Assembly: GCF_016772475.1 (NCBI RefSeq)
Contig: NZ_CP068595.1
Coordinates: 1,240,001-1,304,000, forward strand
Reading direction: 5' to 3'
Source of the DNA: Paenibacillus sonchi
GTDB taxonomy: Bacteria; Bacillota; Bacilli; Paenibacillales; Paenibacillaceae
DNA length: 64,000 nucleotides
The notes beneath the pieces are model-generated. The model saw nothing but the letters and a program-made list of their open reading frames with translations. It had not been told where the DNA came from and did no database searches. The position numbers and the translations under genes are program-made. Positions 36,820 through 44,878 of the stretch are shown here, piece after piece; positions within the stretch are counted from its first letter, which is position 1, and each line of letters begins with the position of its first letter.

Positions 36820-38139
36820 TCACAGGTAAGGCATCGGATCAACCGGTTTGCCGTCGATCCGCACTTCAAAGTGCAGATGCGGGCCGGTGACGCGGCCGGT
36901 TGCACCCGATTCAGCAATGGTCTGACCGCGGGATACCCGTTCGCCCACACTAACCTTGATGCCGCCCTCGCGGATATGGCCGTAGAGTGTCCATACCCCG
37001 CCGCCATGGTCAATCACTACCGTATATCCATAGCCGCTCCACCATTCAGCGACAATGACCGTACCGGAATCGGCAGCATGAATGCTTGTCCCTTGCGGAA
37101 CAGCAAAGTCCGTACCTGTATGCATCTTGCCTACCTCACCGGTCACCGGATGGGTCCGCAGCCCGTATGGGGAAGAAATCCGTGCCGAGCCCACAGGAAG
37201 CAGAAATGGCCCATTTCCGCCCGCATATTCAGAGTAGCCTGAGCTGCTGTCCGAGCCGGAGCTGGAGTTTGAACTGCTGCTGGCAGCCCGGGCTTTGGCC
37301 GCCGCAGCAGCGGCTGCCGCTCTGCGCGCCGCTTCAGCTTTGGCTGCCGCTGCTTTGCGTGCGGCTTCTTCAGCTTTGATCTGGTCCTTCTTATTCTCCA
37401 GCGCAGAGCGTTGGCTGGCCAGCTGCACCAGCTTGGCATCCTGCTCTTCCGTGAGGCCATCCGTCTCCTGGATTTCCTTATCGTAGTAGGCGATCAGCTC
37501 CTGCTTCTCCGCCTCCTTCTCTTTTAGCGTGCTCCGCTGGGACTCCAGATCCGTATACAGCTGCTTGGCCTGGGCGTATTGCCCTTCAAGCTCCTGCTTC
37601 TTGGTAATAACCGTCTGCTTGTCCAGCTTGTGCTGCACGAGCAGGTCCTGATCCTGGTCGACAATCATCTTGAGGGAATCCGCCCGGTCCAGGAAATCGG
37701 AAAAACTGGTGGATGAGAGCAGTACATCCAAATAGGAAACCGCACCGTCAGTATACATCAGGCGGACCCGGGACTCCAGCAGCTTCTCACGGGAAGCCAC
37801 ACGCGCTTCCGCTTCATCGAGTTCGGTGGCCGTAATGTTCAGCGATTTCTCCGTACTGGCGATTTTGCCGGAAATATCCGTCATTTGGCCTTTGACCTGA
37901 TCAATCTGATCCAGCACGTACTGAAGATTAAGATTCGTTTTGTTCAAATAATGCTTGGCTTCCTGGTTCCGTGAAGCGGCCTTGTCCTGTGCAGCTTTGG
38001 CAGCCTGAACCTCCTGCTGCAGCTGTTTCAGCTGCTTGTCGATTTCTGCGACCGTAGTTTTTTTGGCATATCCGTCAGAGGGTTGGAATAGTGTGACAGC
38101 CAGCAGCACAGCAGCCAGCCCGGCGGCAATCTTCTTCAA
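36820..38139 (-). CDS. Murein hydrolase activator/endopeptidase, EnvC-like (coiled coil plus M23)
   Basis: 439 residues. Signal peptide MKKIAAGLAAVLLAVTLF to GYAKK; long coiled coil at about 28-255 with an alanine-rich hinge (ARKAAAAKAEAARRAAAAA) and a Ser-rich linker; C-terminal LytM/M23 domain at about 310-435 with the zinc ligands of MHTGTDF and HLHFEV intact, so it may be catalytically active, unlike E. coli EnvC. In E. coli FtsEX drives EnvC; in B. subtilis it drives the coiled-coil hydrolase CwlO. Location immediately after ftsX makes this the likely FtsEX-controlled hydrolase (inference). Confidence 0.85.
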   Translation of the reverse strand: MKKIAAGLAAVLLAVTLFQPSDGYAKKTTVAEIDKQLKQLQQEVQAAKAAQDKAASRNQEAKHYLNKTNLNLQYVLDQIDQVKGQMTDISGKIASTEKSLNITATELDEAEARVASREKLLESRVRLMYTDGAVSYLDVLLSSTSFSDFLDRADSLKMIVDQDQDLLVQHKLDKQTVITKKQELEGQYAQAKQLYTDLESQRSTLKEKEAEKQELIAYYDKEIQETDGLTEEQDAKLVQLASQRSALENKKDQIKAEEAARKAAAAKAEAARRAAAAAAAAKARAASSSSNSSSGSDSSSGYSEYAGGNGPFLLPVGSARISSPYGLRTHPVTGEVGKMHTGTDFAVPQGTSIHAADSGTVIVAEWWSGYGYTVVIDHGGGVWTLYGHIREGGIKVSVGERVSRGQTIAESGATGRVTGPHLHFEVRIDGKPVDPMPYL

Positions 38140-38195
38140 CTCGCACTCCCCGTCCTTTGTCTTGTAAGATGGTCATCCTGCAATCGGATCATAGT

Positions 38196-39110
38196 CTACA
38201 CTTTGAGGAACTTGCGGATCGATACGGTACTTCCCCATATACCGATCAGCACTCCCAGGCCGACAAGCAGCCCGCAGAGCAGAACCCAGATATCCTGGAA
38301 AGGAATCAGCTGCAGCCCCAGCATCGGGTCTCCCTGGACAGAGGACACGAGACTGCTGTAGCCTGCATAAAGCGCCCCCGAGGTAACCAGTGAGCCGATC
38401 AGCCCGATCAGCGCTCCTTCAATAAAGAAGGGCCAGCGGATAAAATAATTCGTCGCACCCACCAGCTTCATAATGCCAATCTCCTTGCGGCGGGCAAGGA
38501 TCGTCACCCGGATCGTATTGGAGATCAGAAACATCGACATGAGTGCCAGTCCCGCTACAAAAATAAATCCGATGTTGCGTACTGCCTTCGTTACCTTGAA
38601 GAGCGTTTCCACCGAGCCTTTGCCATAATTCACTTTGTAAATCGGCTTCTCTTCATGAGTCTTGTTAAGCGCTTCTATCTTCTCCGCCACAAACGGAACC
38701 GTCGTAGGCTGAATGACTTCCACGAGCAGCTTATCCGGCAGCGGGTTATTATCTTCATCAAAGCCTTCGAGCAGCTCGGCGGCATCCGGCCCCATATCCT
38801 CGCGGAATTCCTTCAGCCCCTGCTCCTTGGAGACGAACTCCACCTTGCTGACCTCCGGCATGCTGCCGATCTCATTCTCCAGCGTTTCACGCATCTTCTG
38901 GTCGGTATTCAGTGTCAGATGCACGTTGATCTGCACCTGGCTGTCCGCTTTGTCGGCGATAGCGTTGACATTAAGCACAAGCAATATAAAGACACCAAGC
39001 ACGAATAGGGAGACGACAATGGAAGTGATGGAAGCCACCGACATCCAGCCGTTGCGGAATACGTTTTTGAAGCCTTCCCGCACATGCCGCAAGAAGGTTT
39101 TAAAACTCAT
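38196..39110 (-). CDS. ftsX: Cell division ABC transporter permease-like protein FtsX
   Basis: Membrane partner of FtsE; the pair converts ATP hydrolysis into activation of peptidoglycan hydrolases outside the cell. About 304 residues with four TM segments: one N-terminal (ASITSIVVSLFVLGVFILL), an extracellular loop of about 130 residues, then three at FIFVAGLALMSMFLISN, FFIEGALIGLIGSLV and DIWVLLCGLLVGLGVLIGIW. The cytoplasmic motif RRKEIGIMKLVGAT is typical of FtsX. ATG at 39110 is chosen because AGGGG lies 9 nt upstream; it overlaps the 3' end of ftsE, so the two are coupled. Confidence 0.95.
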   Translation of the reverse strand: MSFKTFLRHVREGFKNVFRNGWMSVASITSIVVSLFVLGVFILLVLNVNAIADKADSQVQINVHLTLNTDQKMRETLENEIGSMPEVSKVEFVSKEQGLKEFREDMGPDAAELLEGFDEDNNPLPDKLLVEVIQPTTVPFVAEKIEALNKTHEEKPIYKVNYGKGSVETLFKVTKAVRNIGFIFVAGLALMSMFLISNTIRVTILARRKEIGIMKLVGATNYFIRWPFFIEGALIGLIGSLVTSGALYAGYSSLVSSVQGDPMLGLQLIPFQDIWVLLCGLLVGLGVLIGIWGSTVSIRKFLKV

Positions 39111-39786
39111 AACCATATTCCCCTCTCACTTGGTCTCTGACGATATTTCCGTTCTCGATAGCCAGGACCCGCTTGCGCATTTTGTTGACGATATCCCTGT
39201 TGTGAGTCGCCATCACAATGGTTGTCCCGCGAAAATTAATTTCGTCCAGCAGCTGCATGATTCCCCACGAGGTTTCAGGGTCCAGGTTGCCGGTAGGCTC
39301 GTCCGCAATGATGACAGAAGGGTTGTTGACAATTGCCCGGGCGATTGCAATCCGCTGCTGCTCCCCGCCGGACAGCTGAGAGGGCTCACGGTTCGCCTTG
39401 CTGCGCAGGCCCACTAATTCGAGCACTTCAGGAACACGTTTCTTGATCACTTTCTTCGGAGCCTCGATGACCTCCATCGCAAACGCAACATTCTCATAGG
39501 CCGTGAGCTTCGGCAGCAGGCGGAAATCCTGGAAGATCACCCCGATATTGCGGCGGACATAGGGAATTTTGCGCGGCTTCAGCTTGCCTATATTGAACCC
39601 GCCTACCGAAATTTGTCCTTTGGTTGGCATTTCTTCTCTATAAATTAATTTCATGAACGTTGATTTACCGGCGCCGGACGGTCCGACGACATAGACGAAT
39701 TCATTGCGGTCAATCTTGACGGATACGCCCTGGAGCGCATGGGTTCCGTTCGAATAGGTCTTCCACACATCCTGCATTTCAATCAC
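39100..39786 (-). CDS. ftsE: Cell division ATP-binding protein FtsE
   Basis: ATPase of the FtsEX complex. From GTG at 39786 it reads MIEMQDVWKTYSNGTHALQG and is 228 residues, the usual FtsE size. Walker A GPSGAGKST, Q-loop VIFQDFRLLPKL, signature LSGGEQQRIAIARA, Walker B VIIADEPTGNLD and H-loop MATHN are intact. In-frame ATGs at 39810 and 39822 would add a non-conserved tail and are less likely. GGGAAG lies 7 nt before the GTG. An attenuator-like structure precedes it at 39940-40018. Confidence 0.95.
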   Translation of the reverse strand: MIEMQDVWKTYSNGTHALQGVSVKIDRNEFVYVVGPSGAGKSTFMKLIYREEMPTKGQISVGGFNIGKLKPRKIPYVRRNIGVIFQDFRLLPKLTAYENVAFAMEVIEAPKKVIKKRVPEVLELVGLRSKANREPSQLSGGEQQRIAIARAIVNNPSVIIADEPTGNLDPETSWGIMQLLDEINFRGTTIVMATHNRDIVNKMRKRVLAIENGNIVRDQVRGEYGYEF

Positions 39787-39939
39787 TTCATCACTTCCCG
39801 ATTCTGACATATTCCGCAGCAAACCGCGGAAGTTTCCATAAACTGCATGAATACCGCAGGCGTATCTATTGTAACAAATCCGTAACTGCTTGAGTACCCG
39901 AAAGTTTTACCGATATCGCACATATACATAAAAAGCATC

Positions 39940-40018
39940 TTAAAAACCGAAAAAAAACCCGGTACCGCCACTAGATCTGCATTCTGCAAATTCAGAAACA
40001 ACCGGGCTGCTACCGGTT
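39940..40018 (-). promoter_or_regulatory. Candidate attenuator in the ftsE leader
   Basis: On the minus strand AACCGG (from 40018) can pair with CCGGTT, or CCCGGT can pair with ACCGGG, which is followed by eight Ts. The two pairings share bases and exclude each other. A weak promoter (TATAAA at 40026-40031) lies just upstream, and no minus-strand gene ends nearby. The rest of the 330-bp gap shows nothing further. Confidence 0.4.
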
Positions 40019-40116
40019 CTATCTATTTATATCGGCTGCAAAAGCCATTCATTAAGTCTAGTATTCCTGGCCAGCGCCCCGTCCGCGCAAATCCGCCCAA
40101 CTGAAGGAGATCTTTC

Positions 40117-41643
40117 ATGAAAAAAATCCATGCCGCCCTCATTGCCCTGATCAGCCTGATTCTGGCCGGCTCCCTTGTAGCCGGAGGACTTCATTTATAT
40201 GGCAGCCAGCAGACACTCCCCCCAAAAACCCTTGTCGCCGGCTGGGACGTCGGGGGTATGGAAATAGCCGACGTACGTGCGGGACTAGCCACCAGACTGC
40301 AGGCGCTCGAGGCGGTTCCTTTGGTGCTGAAGGCAGAGCCTAACACCAAGCTCACGGTTACGCTGCGGCAGGCAGGCATGACGTATGAGGCAGAGGAATT
40401 TCTGCAGGGACTGAATACGCTCACCGAAGGCGGACTGCTGGAACGGGTGCGCGCGCGCTGGAGTTTTCCCCGCAGCTGGGAGCTCAGGGCACATCTGGAT
40501 CTGACACAGCTGCAGAAAAGTCTGAGTCCAGACTGGGAAAAAGAAACCTTTGGCGTCCCCGTTGACGCTGTACGGCGCATCACCGCAGATGACCGTGTGG
40601 TATACACGCCTGAGAAGACCACCTATGAGGTAGACTGGCGTGCGTTGGAGCTTGCCCTGCAGGCGGTAGTCCCTCTTACCCTCCACAATGCCGACAGCCT
40701 TAAGGGCAAACAGATCATGCTTGAAGTTCCGCTCAGCATCCGGCAGCCGGAGGTCACGCTGAAAATCCTGAAGGAGCAGGGCATTGAGCGAAAAATTTCA
40801 CAGTTCAGCACCTCCCTCGGGGCAAGCGGCCCCGGCCGCACCTTCAATGTCCAGGCGGCCGCCGCAGCCGTCAACGGCACCCTTCTGCCTCCGGGTGCAG
40901 TCTTCGATTACGGCAAGGCCATCCAGAAGGCCCAGGCTGACACCGGCTTCCGGGAAGCACCGGTGATCGTCAACGGCAGGCTGCAGCCTGGGGTAGGCGG
41001 AGGGATCTGCCAGGTATCCAGCACGCTGTATAACGCCGCCCTGCGTTCAGGGCTCGAAATCGTGGAGCGGCGCAACCATTCCCTGCCGGTTAATTATCTG
41101 CCCAAAGGACAGGATGCTACCTTCTCTGAAGGCAACATCAACTTCCGCTTCCGCAACAACACCGGCAAATCTCTGATTATCCATGCCGCCGTCCAAGGCC
41201 GCACCTTAACCGTGAAGCTGTTCGGCACGTTCCCGAAGAATGTCACCTTCCTGGTCCAGTCCCGGACAGTGGAGCTGCTTGCACCCGCCGACAAATATGT
41301 GAGTGACCCTTCGCTCCCGCGCGGAGGCACACGGGTGATCCAGAACGGAAAAACCGGCTATATCGTTGAAACTTACATCACCCGGCTCGTTGACGGCAAA
41401 GCCGTAGAGAAGAAGCTGCTCTCCCGGGACACCTATTACGCGCAAAAACGCATCATCGCCATCAACCAGGGCGGCATGGGCAAGTCGATCCAGCCCGATT
41501 CCCGCAAGCAGCCTCTGGTGGAGGATGGGGTGCGGGGTGATTGCAGCCAATGCGCCTGGCGGCTTCCAGTCAGTATGCTCTACCCTGCATCTCATCAAAA
41601 AGGCGGTCAGGACAATCATAGTCCTGCCGCCTTTTTGCCATAA
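40117..41643 (+). CDS. VanW family protein, secreted or membrane-anchored
   Basis: N-terminal signal/anchor MKKIHAALIALISLILAGSL, then a region with a repeated peptidoglycan-binding-like fold (about 35-250), and the VanW domain at about 275-410 with SLGASGPGRTFNVQ, NGTLLPPGAVFDY, GVGGGICQVSSTLYNAALRS and ERRNHS. VanW was named for vancomycin-resistance clusters, but the family is widespread and its function unknown. The ATG follows AAGGAG. The frame runs through a strong terminator (41597-41636), which is abnormal: one more G in the four-G run at 41534-41537 would create a stop at about 41540, giving 474 residues. The last 34 residues are thus suspect. Confidence 0.85.
   Translation: MKKIHAALIALISLILAGSLVAGGLHLYGSQQTLPPKTLVAGWDVGGMEIADVRAGLATRLQALEAVPLVLKAEPNTKLTVTLRQAGMTYEAEEFLQGLNTLTEGGLLERVRARWSFPRSWELRAHLDLTQLQKSLSPDWEKETFGVPVDAVRRITADDRVVYTPEKTTYEVDWRALELALQAVVPLTLHNADSLKGKQIMLEVPLSIRQPEVTLKILKEQGIERKISQFSTSLGASGPGRTFNVQAAAAAVNGTLLPPGAVFDYGKAIQKAQADTGFREAPVIVNGRLQPGVGGGICQVSSTLYNAALRSGLEIVERRNHSLPVNYLPKGQDATFSEGNINFRFRNNTGKSLIIHAAVQGRTLTVKLFGTFPKNVTFLVQSRTVELLAPADKYVSDPSLPRGGTRVIQNGKTGYIVETYITRLVDGKAVEKKLLSRDTYYAQKRIIAINQGGMGKSIQPDSRKQPLVEDGVRGDCSQCAWRLPVSMLYPASHQKGGQDNHSPAAFLP
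41597..41636 (+). terminator. Rho-independent terminator after the VanW gene
   Basis: AAAAAGGCGG-CAGGAC and GTCCTG-CCGCCTTTTT pair around an 8-nt loop, with a T tail on the plus strand. As sequenced it lies inside the VanW reading frame. Confidence 0.88.
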
Positions 41644-41763
41644 AGATTAACTGGGCAGGGGCTTTCCTCCCCTGCTTTACATTGCGCTTACCTCGGTAAC
41701 ATATGCCCTTTACGATGGAGTGGTATCCTTGAGGCAGATTTGGAATAGAAAGGATGAACTGCT

Positions 41764-42171
41764 ATGAGCTTAATTGCTTCCAATCCATTATCCGCCTTGC
41801 TCCGCAGCGCCCCAGCCGTCCCCGCTGCCTATACCTGCCGTGAAACCCTCCGAGTGATGTTCCAGCACCCCGAAGCCAAATGCCTCGTTGTCTGCAATCC
41901 AGACCATACGCCGGTTGGTCTCTTGATGTGTGAACGCTTTTTTCTCAAGGTTACCGGACGTTCGGGTATGGAGCTGTTCTACCGGGAATCCGTAACCAGG
42001 CTCATGAACCGCAAACCGCTGGCTGTTGACATCTCTACCCCGCCGGAACACGTTCTGAGATCAGCCTTGGAACGTCCTGAAGCGATGAGGAACGACTGCA
42101 TTATCGTTACGGAGGAAGGAGTTTTTGCCGGTGTGGTGTATGTTTCTGACCTGACACGGGAGCAGCATTAA
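41764..42171 (+). CDS. Small CBS-domain protein
   Basis: 135 residues consisting of a CBS-domain pair: first at about 20-70 (AKCLVVCNPDHTPVGLLMCERFF), second at about 85-132 (NDCIIVTEEGVFAGVVYVSDL). Such pairs bind adenosyl ligands and usually regulate an attached or partner domain, but none is attached here. It resembles the N-terminal part of CBS-GGDEF proteins. AAAGGATG lies 8 nt upstream of the ATG. Stand-alone gene; partner unknown. Confidence 0.75.
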   Translation: MSLIASNPLSALLRSAPAVPAAYTCRETLRVMFQHPEAKCLVVCNPDHTPVGLLMCERFFLKVTGRSGMELFYRESVTRLMNRKPLAVDISTPPEHVLRSALERPEAMRNDCIIVTEEGVFAGVVYVSDLTREQH

Positions 42172-42320
42172 CTCCCCCAAGTGCGTACCCAGTGAAGCTT
42201 TGTACACCCCCTTTTGCCTTCCTCACCGTCTCCCCTTTGCCCTTCCATCCACTCAGTCTGCCCGGACCCGGCTGCTGCTCTTCCGCTTCTCCATTCCTCC
42301 TGCCAGCCTCAGCCCCGCTA

Positions 42321-42914
42321 TTAGAATAACGTATCCGGAGACATGTCAATTCTCCAATATCCGCTCACTTTCTTCAGCTTCACCACTACGCTTTGGTTCG
42401 TCCCTTGATCCGGCACACTTAACTCAAAAACAGCAGCGGTTGCAGTCTTCGAAACCATACGTGCTGTCGCCTTATCATACTGCATTGAGTTGCCTATATC
42501 GGTGTTCACTTGCGCCATTCTTCCGTTCTGCTCCAAAAACTGTGTCTGCACATAAAACGCAGCGGCATTGTGCGTGTAGGCGCGTTTGACGTAATTCATC
42601 AGCTGCTGCCTGCTCCCAATATCACTGGAGAGATAACGGTACTCCGTCCCTTTATATTGAAACGTTTCCGGTTGGAACGTCACGCCGCCGCGACTGGTAT
42701 ATGTATACAGCTTCTTGGCGTGAACCAGGAGCGGGATCACACTTTTCACCGTTAGATTGTTAATCGTTGCCGGACCTTCCTTGCCCGGTGCGGATACCGC
42801 TACCGCCTTTACACCTTCAACTCCAAAAGCTGGCGAAGCCGCGAACGCTCCGCTCCCCGCCGATACCAGACCCAGTGAAAGAGCGAGTGAGCTGAGCAGC
42901 ATTTTTTTGTTCAT
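42321..42914 (-). CDS. Secreted IseA-like DL-endopeptidase inhibitor
   Basis: 197 residues. Signal peptide MNKKMLLSSLALSLGLVSAG to GAFAAS. The mature part contains the phrase TFQYKGTEYRYLSSDIGS, then NYVKRAYTHNAAAFYVQ, and VVKLKKVSGYWRID, a pattern I associate with the IseA (YoeB) family, which binds and inhibits NlpC/P60 cell-separation endopeptidases in B. subtilis. The assignment is by pattern recall, not alignment. ATG at 42914 is preferred (AGGAGG 8 nt upstream) over 42920. Nearby FtsEX, M23 and CtpB genes also concern the wall. Confidence 0.6.
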   Translation of the reverse strand: MNKKMLLSSLALSLGLVSAGSGAFAASPAFGVEGVKAVAVSAPGKEGPATINNLTVKSVIPLLVHAKKLYTYTSRGGVTFQPETFQYKGTEYRYLSSDIGSRQQLMNYVKRAYTHNAAAFYVQTQFLEQNGRMAQVNTDIGNSMQYDKATARMVSKTATAAVFELSVPDQGTNQSVVVKLKKVSGYWRIDMSPDTLF

Positions 42915-43063
42915 TATCATTTCCTCCTTATAATTGTGCGATAAGTACTCTATACCTTACTGCAGCTTTTAAGCTAAAATACCCAATTCTCTACAGGGTC
43001 AAAACAGGATTACGGCAGAAAAAAATAATAAAGCTCCGCCTCCCCACAAATCGCGAAAAAAAT

Positions 43064-43356
43064 ATGACGGACATTCTGTGGGGGCTGCTACATTATATTT
43101 ATATGTCTACAAAGCAAAAAAACAAGTAGAATATAAGAATGATGAGCGTTGGCAAAGCATCCAAAATAAAACACATCAGATATCTTCACGATACAATGAC
43201 TTTTTAATGCTTCTGCTTGCAACCGTGATGATCATTTCATTGTTTGTTGACATTACGCTTAGCTTAGATCGCGCTCTATTGTTTGCTTTTCTTGCAATAT
43301 CCTTCCGTAATGTAGTGGATTTAGTTACACTAAAATTCTTTGATACCAGACTGTAG
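43064..43356 (+). CDS. Small membrane protein of unknown function
   Basis: The continuous frame is 43078-43356 from a GTG (92 residues): an N-terminal hydrophobic part, a charged stretch KAKKQVEYKNDERWQSIQNK, then two TM segments, FLMLLLATVMIISLFVDITL and RALLFAFLAISFRNVVDL. Neither this GTG nor its alternative has a clear binding site. An ATG at 43064 reading MTDILWG would join the frame if the five-G run 43080-43084 had one more G, giving a more natural N-terminal TM segment. Family not recognised. The next gene follows after 90 bp. Confidence 0.55.
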
Positions 43357-43446
43357 AATCCTTTCGAGGTAATTCGAGAGACTTCTACAATATATATCTA
43401 TTTTGTGCTGTGCTATTATTGGGCTGAATAGAAAGGAGAGAATAAA

Positions 43447-44232
43447 ATGGCTTTGATCGAATGCAAATTTTATTCGGATGTACTGGGACTGAGCACCTCC
43501 ATGACGGTAATTCTGCCGCAGCAGACCACCACCCAGATTGGCATGAGCAATGTTACTAAAGGAGAACTGCACCCGACACTCTATTTGCTGCATGGCCTGT
43601 CGGATGACGACTCGATCTGGCTCCGCCGCACTTCTATTGAGCGCTATGTCGCACAAATGGGGATTGCGGTGGTGATGCCGCAGGTGCACCGGGGCTTTTA
43701 TACGGATATGGCCGAGGGAGGCCGGTATTGGACCTTTATCAGTGAAGAGCTGCCTGCGCTGGCCCGTTCATTCTTCCCCCTGTCCCCCAAACGCGAGGAT
43801 ACCTTTGTGGCCGGGCTGTCGATGGGCGGCTATGGGGCGTTCAAGCTGGGACTGCGCAAGCCTGACACTTTTGCGGCGGCGGCAAGTCTGTCGGGAGCGC
43901 TCGATATGGTACACCATTCCTTGAACTGGGAGGACCCAACTAAGAAGAGTCCTGAGTACGAACGGATTTTTGGCAAACATAGCATAAAAGACACTCCGGA
44001 TGATCTGCTGTGGCTGCTAAAAGAGGCCGACCGGGCCAAGGGGCCTAAACCGCTGCTCTACCAGTGCTGCGGAACGGAAGATTTCCTCTATGAGGACAAC
44101 CAAACCTTCCGCAAGGCCTGTGCCAAGACATCGCTGTCCTTAACCTACGAGGAAGGTCCGGGCGAACATGAATGGGGTTATTGGGATACCAAAATACGTG
44201 ATGTGCTGGCCTGGCTGCCGCTAGAAAAATAA
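43447..44232 (+). CDS. Esterase of the EstA/tributyrin esterase type (alpha/beta hydrolase)
   Basis: 261 residues, cytoplasmic (no signal peptide). Alpha/beta-hydrolase core: [13 protein letters not shown] as the oxyanion-hole region, nucleophile Ser in [16 protein letters not shown], acid in [12 protein letters not shown] and His in [11 protein letters not shown]. The layout is that of tributyrin/acetyl esterases of Lactococcus and streptococci and of the S-formylglutathione hydrolase superfamily. Likely acts on short-chain acyl or acetylated sugar esters; the actual substrate is unknown. The ATG follows AAAGGAGAG at 8 nt. Confidence 0.85.
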   Translation: MALIECKFYSDVLGLSTSMTVILPQQTTTQIGMSNVTKGELHPTLYLLHGLSDDDSIWLRRTSIERYVAQMGIAVVMPQVHRGFYTDMAEGGRYWTFISEELPALARSFFPLSPKREDTFVAGLSMGGYGAFKLGLRKPDTFAAAASLSGALDMVHHSLNWEDPTKKSPEYERIFGKHSIKDTPDDLLWLLKEADRAKGPKPLLYQCCGTEDFLYEDNQTFRKACAKTSLSLTYEEGPGEHEWGYWDTKIRDVLAWLPLEK

Positions 44233-44252
44233 GGGCAGGTTTAGCCTGAGGT

Positions 44253-44375
44253 GTACGCACCGCAAGTCTAAGGTGGACGCGCAGCTAGCTAAGGTGAATG
44301 CACAACAAGTTAAGGTGGACGCGCAGCTAGCTAAGGTGGCGCACGACAAGCTAAGTCCTGTAGAACTTAGCTTGT
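44253..44375. repeat. 21-bp tandem repeats with adjacent inverted repeat
   Basis: About five units of 21 bp of the form AAGGTGGACGCGCAGCTAGCT, alternating with AAGGTGAATGCACAACAAGTT. Read as codons they give a 7-residue K-V-x-A-Q-x-x pattern. The array ends in a perfect inverted repeat ACAAGCTAAGT (44346-44356) / ACTTAGCTTGT (44365-44375), which could end the esterase transcript although no T-run follows. Confidence 0.6.
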
Positions 44376-44732
44376 TGTGGAACCTCTCATTTCCTCAAAT
44401 TGCCCGCCTACGCAGAATTCAAAGGTACCTTTGGTGCCAAGCAGTTTATGTAAGGAGAGTACCTGTCTTCTTGGCGCTTCGTTAGCTGGTTAGATGGAAA
44501 AAGTATCATTAATTGGCTTGAGCATCAAGCAACTCGACTGGTTAAGTGGAAAAAGTATCACTATTTCAGCATATTTCGCTCCGGATATGGGAATATTGCA
44601 GAATGAAGTTCCCTTATTCCACTTATTCCTCGGAAATGTTGATTTCTGAGGATTTTAAGTTTCCTTTTTCCACTCCCGGGTTTCCGACAACGGCAGTTCC
44701 GCCGTAGTCTCCGGACAGACTTTCTATATCAT
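44376..44732. repeat. Second region of periodic GGAAAAAG motifs
   Basis: ATGGAAAAAGTATCATTAAT at 44494 and GTGGAAAAAGTATCACTAT at 44546 are direct copies 52 bp apart. Inverted relatives CCCTTATTCCAC (44611-44622) and CCTTTTTCCAC (44663-44673) lie about 51 bp apart and face them. No gene is supported here. Confidence 0.55.
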
Positions 44733-44784
44733 AAAAAAACTGTCCTCCCACATCCGGTGATGCGGTGAAAGACAGTTTTTTGTT
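44733..44784. terminator. Bidirectional terminator after argH
   Basis: AAAAAACTGTC and GACAGTTTTTT pair around a loop of about 25 nt with T-runs on both strands; ends the arginine gene transcript on the minus strand. Confidence 0.85.
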
Positions 44785-44878
44785 CATTTCGGCAATCTAT
44801 CCAGCCGTATATCCAGCAATCTATTCAGAATCTATCCAGCAATCTGATCAGCAGTCTATTATAGCCAATCGGCCTATT

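Noticed and set aside
41764..44232. Horizontally acquired island around the CBS, IseA-like and esterase genes
   Set aside because: Base composition and codon use look like the neighbours, and there is no integrase, tRNA or direct-repeat boundary.
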